This document shows, piece after piece, positions 33,384 to 43,043 of a DNA stretch of 63,642 nucleotides; positions within the stretch are counted from its first letter, which is position 1, and every line of letters begins with the position of its first letter. Position numbers and translations under genes: made by a program. Source of the stretch: Ruminococcus sp. (GTDB lineage Bacteria > Bacillota > Clostridia > Oscillospirales > Ruminococcaceae); NCBI GenBank assembly GCA_017634275.1, contig JAGBNQ010000062.1:1-63642 (forward strand), given 5' to 3'. A model generated the notes under the pieces. The model made no database searches. It was not told where the DNA came from and was given only the letters and a program-made list of their open reading frames with translations.

Positions 33384-33671
33384 ATGCAAAGTGAGCGCAA
33401 TATCAGAAAGCATTTTCGTTTTTACGGCAGAGTTCAGGGTGTAGGCTTTCGCTACAGGGCATACTACGCCGCAAGAAATTACGGCGTGACGGGCTATGTC
33501 AAAAACCTCTATGACGGCTCTGTTGAAATGGAGGTGCAAGCACCCGAGGAGTGTATCGACAAAATGCTCCTTGCTATCGAAAAGGGAACTTTTATCCTTA
33601 TAGAAAACTTAGAGGTCAGGGATATCCCCGTAAAGACTGACGAGCGAGAGTTCCGCGTTGTTGACAGCTAA
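33384..33671 (+). CDS. acyP: Acylphosphatase
   Basis: 95 residues, standard length. VQGVGFRYR (catalytic Arg) and GYVKNLYDGSVE (catalytic Asn) are present. It hydrolyses acyl phosphates. GGGGGG precedes the start. 21 bp before the next gene's start. Confidence 0.95.
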   Translation: MQSERNIRKHFRFYGRVQGVGFRYRAYYAARNYGVTGYVKNLYDGSVEMEVQAPEECIDKMLLAIEKGTFILIENLEVRDIPVKTDEREFRVVDS

Positions 33672-33692
33672 ATGTATAGAAAGGTGAATTTA

Positions 33693-34868
33693 ATGACCTA
33701 TGATTTTGATACCCCCGTTGACAGACGGGGGACGTTTTGTGAAAAATGGGATATAAAAGAGAATGAACTGCCCATGTGGGTCGCCGATATGGATTTTAAG
33801 ACCGCCCCCGAGATAACAAATGCTGTTATAAAGCGCGCCGAGCATGGCATTTTCGGTTATACGGGTGTGCCCGATGAGTGGTATGATGCCTATATCACCC
33901 ATTGGCGTTGCCGCCATAACGTCACCCTCAAAAGGGAAGGCTTAGTCTACAGCGCAGGCGTTGTGCCGACTATTTCAAGTGCTGTGAGAAAGCTTACTAC
34001 CGCAGGCGAAAATGTAGTGCTTATGACGCCCGTTTATAATATCTTCTATAATAGTGTACAAAATAACGGACGAAATGTTTTAGAATCACCGCTTGTATAT
34101 GACGGTGAGCGCTATCATATCGACTTTGACGACCTTGAAAGCAAGCTCAAAATGGGTCAGACGACAATGCTTTTGCTCTGTAACCCCCAAAACCCCGCAG
34201 GCATTATCTGGAGCAGGGAGGAGCTTGCCCGTATCGGTGAGCTTGCATACGATAACGGCGTAATTATCGTATGCGACGAGGTGCATTGTGACCTCACTTA
34301 CCCGGGTAAGGAGTATATCCCCTTTGTGAGCGTCAGCGAAAAATGCCGTCAGTGTTCCATAACCTGCATCGCCCCGACAAAGGCCTTCAATATCGCAGGC
34401 ATACAGACCTCCGCCGCCTATTCCGAGAACCCCGTTTTGCGCCATAAGATCTGGCGCGCAGTCAATACCGATGAGGTGGGAGAGCCGAACGCTTTCGCGA
34501 TCAATGCCACTATCGCCGCCTTTTCCGAGGGTACTGCATGGCTTGACGCGCTAAGAGAATATATTTATAAAAATGCCGCCAAGGTCAGCGACTTTTTAAA
34601 GGCAGAGCTGCCGAAGGTCAAGCTCTACCCCTCCGAGGCTACCTACCTTTTGTGGCTTGATGTTTCAGAGTACGGTGTGCCGAGCAAGCGCCTTGCCGCC
34701 TTTATCCGCAAGGAATCGGGGCTTTTCCTTTCCCACGGCGAGCTTTACGGCGGCACGGGCAGGGATTTTCTTAGAATGAATATAGCCTGCCCCTCGGCTT
34801 ATGTCGATGACGGCCTTGCAAGGCTTAAGCGCTCGCTTGATAAGCTTGATAGTCAGGCTTTTAGCTAA
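33693..34868 (+). CDS. PatB/MalY-type PLP-dependent C-S lyase
   Basis: 391 residues; start at 33693 (MTYDFDTPVDRRGT) behind AAAGGTG. Motifs of the MalY/PatB group of fold-type I enzymes: WVADMDFKTAPEI, NPQNPAGIIW, CDEVHCDLTYPG and the PLP lysine in APTKAFNIAG. It probably cleaves cystathionine or cysteine conjugates (beta-lyase). Aminotransferase activity cannot be excluded. Confidence 0.92.
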   Translation: MTYDFDTPVDRRGTFCEKWDIKENELPMWVADMDFKTAPEITNAVIKRAEHGIFGYTGVPDEWYDAYITHWRCRHNVTLKREGLVYSAGVVPTISSAVRKLTTAGENVVLMTPVYNIFYNSVQNNGRNVLESPLVYDGERYHIDFDDLESKLKMGQTTMLLLCNPQNPAGIIWSREELARIGELAYDNGVIIVCDEVHCDLTYPGKEYIPFVSVSEKCRQCSITCIAPTKAFNIAGIQTSAAYSENPVLRHKIWRAVNTDEVGEPNAFAINATIAAFSEGTAWLDALREYIYKNAAKVSDFLKAELPKVKLYPSEATYLLWLDVSEYGVPSKRLAAFIRKESGLFLSHGELYGGTGRDFLRMNIACPSAYVDDGLARLKRSLDKLDSQAFS

Positions 34869-34918
34869 TAATTTTATATTTTTGCGTTTTCTTTGTCAGT
34901 ATTTGACTATTTTAACTA

Positions 34919-34947
34919 TTGACTTTATGTAACTGTTCTGTTATAAT
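34919..34947 (+). promoter_or_regulatory. Promoter of the MarR gene
   Basis: TTGACT (34919-34924), 17-bp spacer, TATAAT (34942-34947). A second TTTGACTATT copy just upstream (34902) could be part of an autoregulatory site. Confidence 0.75.
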
Positions 34948-34982
34948 TATTTAGGTAAAATTATTAATTAGGAGAATGGAAA

Positions 34983-35426
34983 ATGACAGAAAACGAACAA
35001 AAAGAATACATCAACAGCCTATTTGCGATCTATCCCATATGCCGTAAGCTCGTTTTTGATACCTTTGATAAGAAGAAATACGGCATTACAAGAACTCAGC
35101 AGGTCATAATGCTTGCCCTCGGTGTCAACGGCACGCTTACGATGTCGGGTCTTGCCTCAAAGATCAACACCTCCAACGAGCAGGCAACAAGGGCGGTCGC
35201 TCAGCTTGTCGATAAGGGCTTTATCGAGAGAATGCACGACAGCTCAAACAGACGTATAATAAAAATAAGCCTTACCGAGGAGGCTAAGGCATTCGTCGAG
35301 CATATAAAAAACGAGATGCATGAGGACTTAATGGAAAAGCTGTCCGCTTTTTCGGACTCAGAGTTCCGTGAGCTTGTCAGCGCCACAAATATCATAGCCG
35401 ATAAGCTCTCAAAGCTGAGCGAATGA
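34983..35426 (+). CDS. MarR-family transcriptional regulator
   Basis: 147 residues. Winged helix with recognition region MSGLASKINTSNEQATRAVAQ and wing DSSNRRIIKISLTEEAKAFV. It binds DNA as a dimer and usually responds to phenolic or other small ligands. It stands alone with its own promoter and terminator, so its targets are not evident. Confidence 0.92.
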   Translation: MTENEQKEYINSLFAIYPICRKLVFDTFDKKKYGITRTQQVIMLALGVNGTLTMSGLASKINTSNEQATRAVAQLVDKGFIERMHDSSNRRIIKISLTEEAKAFVEHIKNEMHEDLMEKLSAFSDSEFRELVSATNIIADKLSKLSE

Positions 35427-35480
35427 ATATCAATGCTTTTGCAATGCACAATGCACAATTATTGGTAATCAAAAAAAACT

Positions 35481-35510
35481 GACCCCGAGGGAAAATCCTT
35501 CGGGGTCAAA
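35481..35510 (+). terminator. Terminator after the MarR gene
   Basis: GACCCCGA-GGGAAAATCCT-TCGGGGTC hairpin, flanked on both sides by CAATGCACAATT-type intergenic repeats (35430-35465 and 35570-35600). Confidence 0.7.
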
Positions 35511-35599
35511 TAATTAATTGTTAGTTCTCGCCGCAAGCGCTTTTATGATCCGTCCGCCAAAGGCGGACACCTCAATTGTGCATTGTGCATTGTGAATTG

Positions 35600-36274
35600 C
35601 TATTTATCGCTTATCCTCCAGTCTATCGGCGCAATGCCGTTTGACTGTAAAAATGCGTTTACCGCCGAAAAATGCCTGCACCCGAAAAACCCGTTGTATG
35701 CCGAAAGAGGGGAGGGGTGCGCGGCTGTAAATACCGCGTGAATGGGGTTTGTTATCAGGCCGCGCTTGGTTTTGGCATTGCCGCCCCAGAGGATAAATGC
35801 CGTGGGAACGTTTCTCTCATTTAGCTTTCTTATTATCTCGTCGGTAAGCAGCTCCCAGCCCTTTCCCTTGTGGCTGTTTGCCTGCCCCTCGCGCACGGTG
35901 AGAACGGTGTTTAAAAGCAAAACGCCCTGCCTTGCCCAGTCTGTCAGCTCGCCGTTGTTAGGCTCGCTTATCCCTAAGTCATTATAAAGCTCCTTGAAAA
36001 TGTTCTTAAGGCTCGGCGGAGGCATGACCCCTGCCCTTACCGAAAAGCAAAGCCCGTGTGCCTGCCCTGCGCCGTGATAAGGGTCCTGCCCGATGATAAC
36101 TGCCTTTACATCGTTGTAATCCGTGTATTTCAAGGAATTGAATATGTCGTACATATCGGGGTATATTCTGTATGTCGCATACTCTTTTTTTAAAAACTCC
36201 CTCAGCTGTAAATAGTATGGCTTTTTGAATTCGTCCTTTAATACCTCGTCCCAGCTGTTTCCTATGTGTACCAT
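35600..36274 (-). CDS. ung: Uracil-DNA glycosylase, family 1
   Basis: 224 residues. Family 1 motifs VIIGQDPYHGAGQAHG (catalytic Asp) and HPSPLSAYNGF (catalytic His) are intact. It removes uracil from DNA. Its ATG lies one base past the stop of a 44-residue gene upstream, which with galE and the methyltransferase suggests one operon. Confidence 0.96.
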   Translation of the reverse strand: MVHIGNSWDEVLKDEFKKPYYLQLREFLKKEYATYRIYPDMYDIFNSLKYTDYNDVKAVIIGQDPYHGAGQAHGLCFSVRAGVMPPPSLKNIFKELYNDLGISEPNNGELTDWARQGVLLLNTVLTVREGQANSHKGKGWELLTDEIIRKLNERNVPTAFILWGGNAKTKRGLITNPIHAVFTAAHPSPLSAYNGFFGCRHFSAVNAFLQSNGIAPIDWRISDK

Positions 36275-36275
36275 A

Positions 36276-36410
36276 TCACACAGCTACTCCTGCGATAGCC
36301 GATGCCACAACGCCTACTATCATCAGCGCACAAAGCGCCAGTACCAGTATTCTCATTATAAGCGGCTTTTTCTGCTGCTGCGGTGCAAAGTTCTTTTTGC
36401 TGTTGCTCAT
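36276..36410 (-). CDS. 44-residue single-pass membrane peptide
   Basis: Starts MSNSKKNFAPQQQKKPLIMR and continues with a hydrophobic segment (ILVLALCALMIVGVV..) ending AIAGVAV. AAGGAG lies 7-12 bases upstream. The gene fits exactly between galE (16 bp upstream) and ung (1 bp downstream). The basic, Gln-rich N-terminus suggests an N-in orientation. Family unknown. Confidence 0.75.
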   Translation of the reverse strand: MSNSKKNFAPQQQKKPLIMRILVLALCALMIVGVVASAIAGVAV

Positions 36411-36425
36411 TTTATTCACTCCTTA

Positions 36426-37439
36426 TCAAAGTCCGTTGGGGTTGTTTTTCGTAAAGTTCCAGCCGTCGCGGCACATATCATCAAGGTCATACTCTGCCTC
36501 CCAGCCAAAAAGCTCCTTTGCCTTTTTAGGCTCGGAGTAGCACCACGCAATGTCGCCTGCGCGCCTCGGCAGTACCTTGTAGGGCAGCTCCTTACCGCAG
36601 GCCTTTTCAAATGCGTGCAGTACGTCAAATACGCTTGACCCCTTGCCGGTGCCTAAGTTTACTGCCTCAACGCCCTTATGCTCCAAAACATATTTTACCG
36701 CGCAGATGTGTCCGCGTGCAAGGTCAACAACGTGAATGTAATCTCTCACGCCCGTTCCGTCAGGCGTGTCATAGTCGTTTCCGAATACGCCTAAATACTC
36801 GCGCTTGCCTACAGCAACCTGCTGAATGTAGGGGAAGAGGTTGTTCGGTATGCCGTTCGGGTCTTCACCTATAAGGCCGCTGCTGTGCGCGCCTATCGGG
36901 TTAAAGTATCTCAGCAGCGCTATCGACCACTCATCGTCAGCCACAGCTACGTCCTTTAGGATCTGCTCTATCATTACCTTAGTGTAGCCGTATGGGTTTG
37001 TAGATGTGTGTGTCGGCATAGTTTCAACATACGGCACGGGGTTGTCCATTCCGTAAACGGTTGCCGAGGACGAGAAAACTATCCTCTTGCACCCATGCTC
37101 TCTCATCACTTCAATGAGCATAAGAGTTCCCGTGATGTTGTTGTGGTAGTATTCAACAGGCTTTGCAACGCTCTCACCTACAGCCTTAAGCCCTGCAAAG
37201 TGTATCACCGCATCTATCTCGTTTCCTTTGAAAGCCTTTTCGATGTCGGCTTTGTTTAAGATGTCGCCCTCAATAAAGTCAAAGTCCTTTCCCGTTATCT
37301 TCTTTATCCTTTTAAGCGCCTCGGGCTTTGAGTTTGAGAAGTTGTCAAGCACTACTATCTCATACCCGTTTTCCAAAAGCTCAACACAGGTGTGGCTGCC
37401 TATAAAGCCTGCACCGCCCGTAACAAGAATTTTTCCCAT
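36426..37439 (-). CDS. galE: UDP-glucose 4-epimerase
   Basis: 337 residues, full length. Rossmann NAD motif VTGGAGFIGSHTCVELLE, catalytic S-x-A/T (FSSSATVYG) and YxxxK (YGYTKVMIEQ) are present. It interconverts UDP-glucose and UDP-galactose. Located 20 bp after the methyltransferase gene with AAAGGAAG upstream. Confidence 0.97.
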   Translation of the reverse strand: MGKILVTGGAGFIGSHTCVELLENGYEIVVLDNFSNSKPEALKRIKKITGKDFDFIEGDILNKADIEKAFKGNEIDAVIHFAGLKAVGESVAKPVEYYHNNITGTLMLIEVMREHGCKRIVFSSSATVYGMDNPVPYVETMPTHTSTNPYGYTKVMIEQILKDVAVADDEWSIALLRYFNPIGAHSSGLIGEDPNGIPNNLFPYIQQVAVGKREYLGVFGNDYDTPDGTGVRDYIHVVDLARGHICAVKYVLEHKGVEAVNLGTGKGSSVFDVLHAFEKACGKELPYKVLPRRAGDIAWCYSEPKKAKELFGWEAEYDLDDMCRDGWNFTKNNPNGL

Positions 37440-37459
37440 AATGTTTTCTTCCTTTCAAA

Positions 37460-38062
37460 TTATTTGTTGTTTTTTATTATAGCTATAGCGCAGGGCATTT
37501 TTCCGTCTGCCAGCTCATATTCTACTTCCTCATAGCCTGCGCCTTCAAAAAAGGCCTTGTATGAGAAAATGTCGAATTCTCTTTTGAAATCGACACCCAT
37601 AAGCTCTAAAAGGGAAGATGCCGCGCTGTTTTTGCCGTCACTCACGTTTATGTATGTCGGGATTATTATCCTTCCGCCCCTTTTGCAAACTCGCTCAAAT
37701 TCCTTAAGCGCCTTGTACGGCTCATCGAGCAGATGTATCACATTCCCTGCGACTACCGCATCAAAGCTGTTGTCCCTGCATTTAAGGCTTGTTATGTCAG
37801 CCTTTTTAAAGCTTACGTTATTAAAGCCCTCGCACTTTTTCTGCGCCTGCCTAAGCATTTGCCTTGAAAAGTCGGTAGCAATAAGCCTTTTGCACTTTGG
37901 CGCTAAGTGTACAGAAATTGCCCCTGTTCCGCAGGCGCATTCAAGCACTGTGTCATCTTTATCAACGTGGTCTGCGCATATCTCGCCCGTTTTTTGATAA
38001 ACGCTTTTGTTATAAATATTCTCAAAAAAGTCATAAACCCCTGCAACTTTGTCCCAAAACAT
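37460..38062 (-). CDS. Class I SAM-dependent methyltransferase
   Basis: 200 residues. Motif I VLECACGTGAISVHLA, motif II region LIATDFSRQML, then FDAVVAGNVIHLLDEP and GGRIIIPTY. The sequence resembles the UbiE/Methyltransf_11 group. The substrate is unknown. First gene of the operon reading through galE to ung. Confidence 0.88.
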   Translation of the reverse strand: MFWDKVAGVYDFFENIYNKSVYQKTGEICADHVDKDDTVLECACGTGAISVHLAPKCKRLIATDFSRQMLRQAQKKCEGFNNVSFKKADITSLKCRDNSFDAVVAGNVIHLLDEPYKALKEFERVCKRGGRIIIPTYINVSDGKNSAASSLLELMGVDFKREFDIFSYKAFFEGAGYEEVEYELADGKMPCAIAIIKNNK

Positions 38063-38096
38063 AATTACCTCCGTAAAATATACTTATACATATACT

Positions 38097-38124
38097 ATTA
38101 TACCATATTTTGAAAATAATGCAA
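38097..38124 (-). promoter_or_regulatory. Promoter of the methyltransferase-galE-ung operon
   Basis: Minus strand TTGCAT (38119-38124), 16-bp spacer, TATAAT (38097-38102). Confidence 0.7.
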
Positions 38125-38144
38125 TAGCAAATTGTGTTTTTAAG

Positions 38145-38173
38145 TTGCATATTTTTTAAACTTGTGGTATAAT
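38145..38173 (+). promoter_or_regulatory. Promoter of the 38212 gene
   Basis: TTGCAT (38145-38150), 17-bp spacer, TATAAT (38168-38173), divergent from the methyltransferase promoter. Confidence 0.7.
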
Positions 38174-38211
38174 TATCTTTAAAGAATTGCTTTATTGGCA
38201 GGTGATAAGAT

Positions 38212-38748
38212 TTGGGCTGGCAATGGCAGGGCGCAAGAGGAGAAATAGCTAAGTATTGTAAGAATAATAATATCCCCGAATCGCAAATAAGTCTTCTTGG
38301 AATAAATGAATGGCAAGGTGTTTATAAAAAAGTTCTTGAAAGCTTTGTTGAACACTCCTATTCTCTTTTGAACGGTTTGCACTGGGCAAATACAAATAAC
38401 GGCTTTCGCAGTGATGTGGATATGGTCTTTTCCTTCCGTGAGGGTTTGTCGGGTACTGCCTCTTATGAATGGCTTGAAAGGCTTTGCGAAATAGTTGGTG
38501 AACAAAAGGTATACCTGCTTGTCGAGGAGATCTCACAAAAGTATTGTATCTGTGAATGTGATAGCTCAGCCGTTCATCTTGTTATAAATGAAATGATATA
38601 TCCGAGTGATTATTATATTACCGATAAAAAGTTTAACTGGCTTATATCCGAAAATCATCACGATGTTGTATTGTTTTTAGGTAAAGGATTTGATGAAGAA
38701 AAGATAAGGTCAGTCTGCTTGAAATGTGATCAAGAGGAGGTCTTTTAA
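38212..38748 (+). CDS. Unknown cytoplasmic protein
   Basis: 178 residues with a TTG start (38212) after AGGTGATAAGA. No signal or membrane segment. Rich in Trp, Glu and aromatic residues (MGWQWQGARGEIAKYCKNNN; SFVEHSYSLLNGLHWANTNN). The C-terminal part reads SENHHDVVLFLGKGFDEE. I do not recognise the family. More AT-rich than its neighbours. It abuts a membrane-protein gene and glpK, forming a probable three-gene unit. Confidence 0.65.
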   Translation: MGWQWQGARGEIAKYCKNNNIPESQISLLGINEWQGVYKKVLESFVEHSYSLLNGLHWANTNNGFRSDVDMVFSFREGLSGTASYEWLERLCEIVGEQKVYLLVEEISQKYCICECDSSAVHLVINEMIYPSDYYITDKKFNWLISENHHDVVLFLGKGFDEEKIRSVCLKCDQEEVF

Positions 38749-39198
38749 ATGCAAAGGTCATTAGACAGCTTTGATATAATATCATCTCTCATTTCATCTT
38801 TTGTCATCGGCATTCTGTCGGTTATCTTTACAGCAAACCTTTTTGCAGACGGCATTTCACTATCCTCCGTTATCGCAGGCCTTGCTTATTCAGCCGTTTC
38901 CTTTGCTCTTGTTTTTTATGAGTATATAGGGGTATTTAAGCTTAAGGCGGCCTTTTCCCTTGCGGCCGTGCCTTTGTTTTCAATTTTTGCAATAATGCTC
39001 GGCATTTACGATTTTGCTTTTGAAAGAGCTAACAGAGATTATGTCAGAGAATACGGCGGTGCTAATCAGGGCGATATAATGGGTCTTATGTATCTTCATA
39101 TCCCTGCCGCTGTTTCGATTTTAGCTGTTGTTACGGCAATTGCTTACTCTTTAAAAAATAAAGAAATATCCGACAATTCAAAGGAGGGTAAAAAATGA
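38749..39198 (+). CDS. Small integral membrane protein, unknown function
   Basis: 149 residues with four predicted transmembrane segments (about 10-30, 38-58, 64-86, 112-134) and a charged C-terminal tail. Starts immediately after the upstream stop, with GAGGAGG inside the upstream gene, and overlaps glpK by 4 bp. Coupled translation with glpK suggests a related role, but no glycerol-facilitator NPA motif is present. Confidence 0.7.
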   Translation: MQRSLDSFDIISSLISSFVIGILSVIFTANLFADGISLSSVIAGLAYSAVSFALVFYEYIGVFKLKAAFSLAAVPLFSIFAIMLGIYDFAFERANRDYVREYGGANQGDIMGLMYLHIPAAVSILAVVTAIAYSLKNKEISDNSKEGKK

Positions 39199-40673
39199 AA
39201 TATATAATGTCTATCGACCAGGGCACAACATCTTCACGCGCGGTAATTTTCGATAAGGGCGGCAATATCGTGTCATTAGCCCAAAAGGAGTTCACTCAGT
39301 ATTATACGGGCGACGGCTATGTCGAGCATGACGCAAAGGAGATTTTCGACACCCAGTTAGAGGTCTGCAAAAAGGCTATGGAAAAGCTTAAGCTGACCGC
39401 CGCCGATATCGCCGCTATCGGTATAACCAATCAGCGCGAAACTACAGTTGTGTGGGATAAAAATACGGGCGAGCCCGTCTGCAACGCTATCGTGTGGCAG
39501 TGCCGCCGTACAGCGCCTTTTTGTAAAAACTTAGAGGCGCAGGGTCTTACTCAGTTTTTCTCATCAAAGACGGGTCTGCTTATCGACCCCTATTTCAGCG
39601 CCACCAAGCTGCGCTGGATACTTGATAACGTAGAGGGTGTGCGCGAGCGCGCCGGGAAGGGTGACCTTCTTTTCGGTACTATCGACTGCTGGCTGATATG
39701 GAAACTCTCGGGCGGAAAATGCCACGCTACCGATTATTCCAACGCATCAAGAACAATGCTTTATAATATACATTCCTTAGAGTGGGATAATGAGATATTG
39801 GGTCTGCTCGGTATCCCCAAGGAAATGATGCCGAAGGTGGTGGATTCCTCTGGCTTTATTTGTGAAACTGACCCCTCGCTTTTCGGCGCACCTATCGTTA
39901 TTTCCGGGTGTGCCGGCGACCAGCAGTCTGCCCTTTTCGGCCAGTGCTGCTTTGAGCAGGGCGATGTCAAGAACACCTACGGCACGGGCGGCTTTTTGCT
40001 TATGAATACGGGGGATAAGCCCGTGCGCTCGTCAAGCGGCCTGCTCACCACTATCGGCTGGGGAATAGGCGGCAAGGTGACTTACGCGCTTGAAGGCTCT
40101 GTTTTCATAGCAGGCGCTGTTGTAAAATGGCTGCGTGATGAGCTTAAAATGGTGGAAACCGCCGCCGAAACCGAGCGCCTTGCCCTTGAAGTCGAAGATA
40201 CTAACGGCGTCTATATCGTTCCTGCATTCGTAGGCCTCGGCGCGCCTTATTGGGATAGTGACGCAAGGGGAGTTATAACGGGTCTTACAAGGGGTGCTAA
40301 CCGAAACCATATCGTCCGCGCCGCCCTTGAGGCAATAGCCTATCAGACCTGCGATGTTTTAAGCGCTATGGAAAAGGATACGGGCGCTTTAAAGTCTATC
40401 AAGGTTGACGGCGGAGCAAGCTCAAATAATTTCCTTATGCAGTTTCAGGCCGATATGCTTGACCGCCCCATAACACGCCCGAAGAATGTCGAGTCTACGG
40501 CTTTCGGCGCTTTCCTGCTCGCAGGCCTCGGCTGCGGCTATTATAAAGACCTCACCGAGGTGACAAGGCTGCTCGGCAGCTTTGAAACGTTCAGCCCGGG
40601 GCTTGATGCCAAAAAACGCGCCGCCCTGCTTGACGGCTGGAAAAAGGCAGTAGAAAAGGCCAAAACCAATTGA
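39195..40673 (+). CDS. glpK: Glycerol kinase
   Basis: 492 residues, full length. FGGY-type: [15 protein letters not shown] at the N-terminus, [37 protein letters not shown] and [18 protein letters not shown]. It phosphorylates glycerol to glycerol-3-phosphate. AGGAGG lies at the end of the upstream gene. Confidence 0.97.
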   Translation: MKYIMSIDQGTTSSRAVIFDKGGNIVSLAQKEFTQYYTGDGYVEHDAKEIFDTQLEVCKKAMEKLKLTAADIAAIGITNQRETTVVWDKNTGEPVCNAIVWQCRRTAPFCKNLEAQGLTQFFSSKTGLLIDPYFSATKLRWILDNVEGVRERAGKGDLLFGTIDCWLIWKLSGGKCHATDYSNASRTMLYNIHSLEWDNEILGLLGIPKEMMPKVVDSSGFICETDPSLFGAPIVISGCAGDQQSALFGQCCFEQGDVKNTYGTGGFLLMNTGDKPVRSSSGLLTTIGWGIGGKVTYALEGSVFIAGAVVKWLRDELKMVETAAETERLALEVEDTNGVYIVPAFVGLGAPYWDSDARGVITGLTRGANRNHIVRAALEAIAYQTCDVLSAMEKDTGALKSIKVDGGASSNNFLMQFQADMLDRPITRPKNVESTAFGAFLLAGLGCGYYKDLTEVTRLLGSFETFSPGLDAKKRAALLDGWKKAVEKAKTN

Positions 40674-40698
40674 CATTCGTGTAAAATTGTAATATAAT
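40670..40698 (+). promoter_or_regulatory. Promoter of ppk
   Basis: TTGACA (40670-40675, overlapping the glpK stop), 17-bp spacer, TATAAT (40693-40698). Confidence 0.8.
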
Positions 40699-40736
40699 AT
40701 AAATGATAGATTTGTGACGAAAGGAGGGGAAATGCC

Positions 40737-43043
40737 GTGGCTAAGAAATATTTTGAGAACCGCGAATTATCATGGCTCAAATTCAATTACAGAGTTTTGG
40801 AGGAGGCGAGGGATAATTCCGTGCCGCTGCTTGAACGCTTGCTTTTTGCGTCGATATTCCTCTCCAATTTAGATGAGTTTTACAGAGTTCGCACGGGTGC
40901 GCTTATCAGGCAGTCGCTTGATGATGATTCTCAGGTCGATGCAAGAACAAAGCTGCGCCCCTCAGAGCAGCTCAGGAAGATATATAAGCGTACCTCAAAG
41001 CTCTATGAGCTGTTTGACCTTACTTTCTCCGATATCGAAACGGGGCTTGCGGCAATGGGCGCTGTAAGAAAGACCTTCAAGACCCTTACCGACGGCGAAA
41101 AGACCTATTGCTCCTCTTTTGCCGAGCATGAGCTTAAGCCAAAGCTTAAGGTGTATGAGAACGCTAAAAGCTTTTTCGCTGAAAACGGCCGCGTCTACTA
41201 CGCTTTTATGTGCGATAACGGAATACATATCTTAGATTATACGGGTGATCATTCCTCAATGATAGGCTTAAATGTCACCGATAAGGCTTATATCCTTATA
41301 AGCGAGCTTGTCGGCAAATATGCCCATGAGATAATCGGCAGAAAGCCTTCCGCTTTTTGTACCTTCCGTATTACAAGAAGTGCCGCGCTTGACCTTGATA
41401 CTGACTATATGGCAGAGCGTGACAGGCGTGAGGAAATGCGCAAGCTCGTCCTGCGCCGCAAGAAAATGCCCCCCGTAAGGCTTGAAATAAGCGGCTGCAC
41501 CGATAAGGCACTGAAAGATGCCGTTTGCAGGCTTTTAAGAATAAATGATGATATGACCTTTGAGCGCGTTTCCCCCTTAAGCTTTGATTTTGTGGGCAAT
41601 CTGCGTGATAGGTTCTCGGATAACCCTGCGTTGTTTTATAATAAACAGTCGCCCGTAAAATCGCCCGTCGTTGATAGGGATAAGCCTATGATGTCCCAAA
41701 TTGAAAAGAACGATATCCTCCTTTTCTACCCCTATGAGGATATTATGGATTTTGTAAGGCTGCTTGATGAGGCCGCCGCTGATGAGCGCGTAAAGAAGAT
41801 AAGCATCACCCTCTACCGCGCGGCGCACGATTCCGCTATAATCACAGCGCTTTGCAATGCCGCGCAAAACGGTAAGGACGTTTTGGCTTTTGTAGAGCTG
41901 CGCGCACGCTTTGACGAGGAAAATAATATCCTGAAGGCCGAAAAGCTCGAGGCAGCAGGCTGTAGGGTCATTTTCGGCCTGCCGGGGATAAAGGTGCATT
42001 CAAAGCTCTGCCTTATCGAGTATTCAGACGGTGAGCAGACACGCTATATTACTCAGATAGGTACGGGCAACTATAATGAAAAGACCTCGCGCCTTTATAC
42101 CGATCTGTCGCTTATGACCTCTGCAAACGATGTCGCGGCAGACGCAGTCGAGACCTTTAAAAAGCTTGAGGAGGGCAGGCTCGTCGAGCGCTCCGATGCG
42201 CTTATGATATCTCCGCTTTGCCTTAAGAGCAGGCTTATTGACTATATGGACGCCGAGATAATCGCAGCACGCTCGGGCGGCGAGGGCTATATCGGTGCTA
42301 AGATTAATTCCCTGACCGACAGAAAGGTGATAAAAAAGCTTGTTGAATGCTCGCAGGCAGGCGTTAAGGTCGAGCTTGTTGTCAGGGGAATTTGCTGCCT
42401 TGTCCCGGGAATAGAGGGCAAGACGGATAATATAAAGGTGGTTTCGATAGTCGGCAGATATTTGGAACACGCAAGGATCTATATCTTCGGCAACAGCTCG
42501 CGCCGAAAGGTGTTTATATCCTCCGCCGATTTTATGACGAGAAACCTCTCGCGCCGTGTCGAGGCCGCTGCGCCTATTAGAGATGAGCAGCAGCGTGAGC
42601 GCGTGGTCGAATACTTTAAAATGCAGCTTTCCGATAAGGTTCGCGGCAGGGTCCTCTGCGCTGACGGGATATATAGACGAGAGCATTACGATGACGGCGA
42701 TAAGGACAGCCAGCAGCTTTTCTATGAAATGGCGGCAAATGTAAACGGAGCGCCTGTAAAAGCTCCCGAGCCCGAAAGGACAGTGCCTGCCCCAATAGAG
42801 CCCGAGCCGACTGAGCCCGAGCCCGAACCCGAACAGTCCGCGTCCGAGGCGGTAAAGCCCGAACAGAGTCAGCCCCCTGCGCAGGAGATAACACCCCCTG
42901 CCGTTTTGGAAAATGAGGTAAAGGCCGAGCCTGCACCGCAGCCCTTTCCCGATACCCCCGAGCAGCCTATAGTAGTCACCGCACCCGAGCCCCCTGCAAA
43001 AAGAGGCTTTTTCGCGTGGCTAAAACACCTATTCACAAAATAA
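40737..43043 (+). CDS. ppk: Polyphosphate kinase (PPK1) with long Pro/Glu-rich C-terminal tail
   Basis: 768 residues, GTG start at 40737 behind AAGGAGGGG. The PPK1 body (about 1-670) opens FENRELSWLKFNYRVLEEAR and has the phospho-His region HSKLCLIEY, GTGNYNEKTSRLYTDL, and FMTRNLSRRVEAAAPI. Residues about 675-750 are a repetitive Pro-Glu-Ala tail (EPEPTEPEPEPE), and the protein ends with a short aromatic, basic helix (KRGFFAWLKHLFTK). PPK1 proteins usually lack this. The tail may tether the enzyme to the membrane or a partner. It makes polyphosphate from ATP. Confidence 0.93.
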   Translation: MAKKYFENRELSWLKFNYRVLEEARDNSVPLLERLLFASIFLSNLDEFYRVRTGALIRQSLDDDSQVDARTKLRPSEQLRKIYKRTSKLYELFDLTFSDIETGLAAMGAVRKTFKTLTDGEKTYCSSFAEHELKPKLKVYENAKSFFAENGRVYYAFMCDNGIHILDYTGDHSSMIGLNVTDKAYILISELVGKYAHEIIGRKPSAFCTFRITRSAALDLDTDYMAERDRREEMRKLVLRRKKMPPVRLEISGCTDKALKDAVCRLLRINDDMTFERVSPLSFDFVGNLRDRFSDNPALFYNKQSPVKSPVVDRDKPMMSQIEKNDILLFYPYEDIMDFVRLLDEAAADERVKKISITLYRAAHDSAIITALCNAAQNGKDVLAFVELRARFDEENNILKAEKLEAAGCRVIFGLPGIKVHSKLCLIEYSDGEQTRYITQIGTGNYNEKTSRLYTDLSLMTSANDVAADAVETFKKLEEGRLVERSDALMISPLCLKSRLIDYMDAEIIAARSGGEGYIGAKINSLTDRKVIKKLVECSQAGVKVELVVRGICCLVPGIEGKTDNIKVVSIVGRYLEHARIYIFGNSSRRKVFISSADFMTRNLSRRVEAAAPIRDEQQRERVVEYFKMQLSDKVRGRVLCADGIYRREHYDDGDKDSQQLFYEMAANVNGAPVKAPEPERTVPAPIEPEPTEPEPEPEQSASEAVKPEQSQPPAQEITPPAVLENEVKAEPAPQPFPDTPEQPIVVTAPEPPAKRGFFAWLKHLFTK

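Noticed and set aside
42024-42686. Long minus-strand frame inside ppk
   Set aside because: Shadow of the PPK1 coding sequence.
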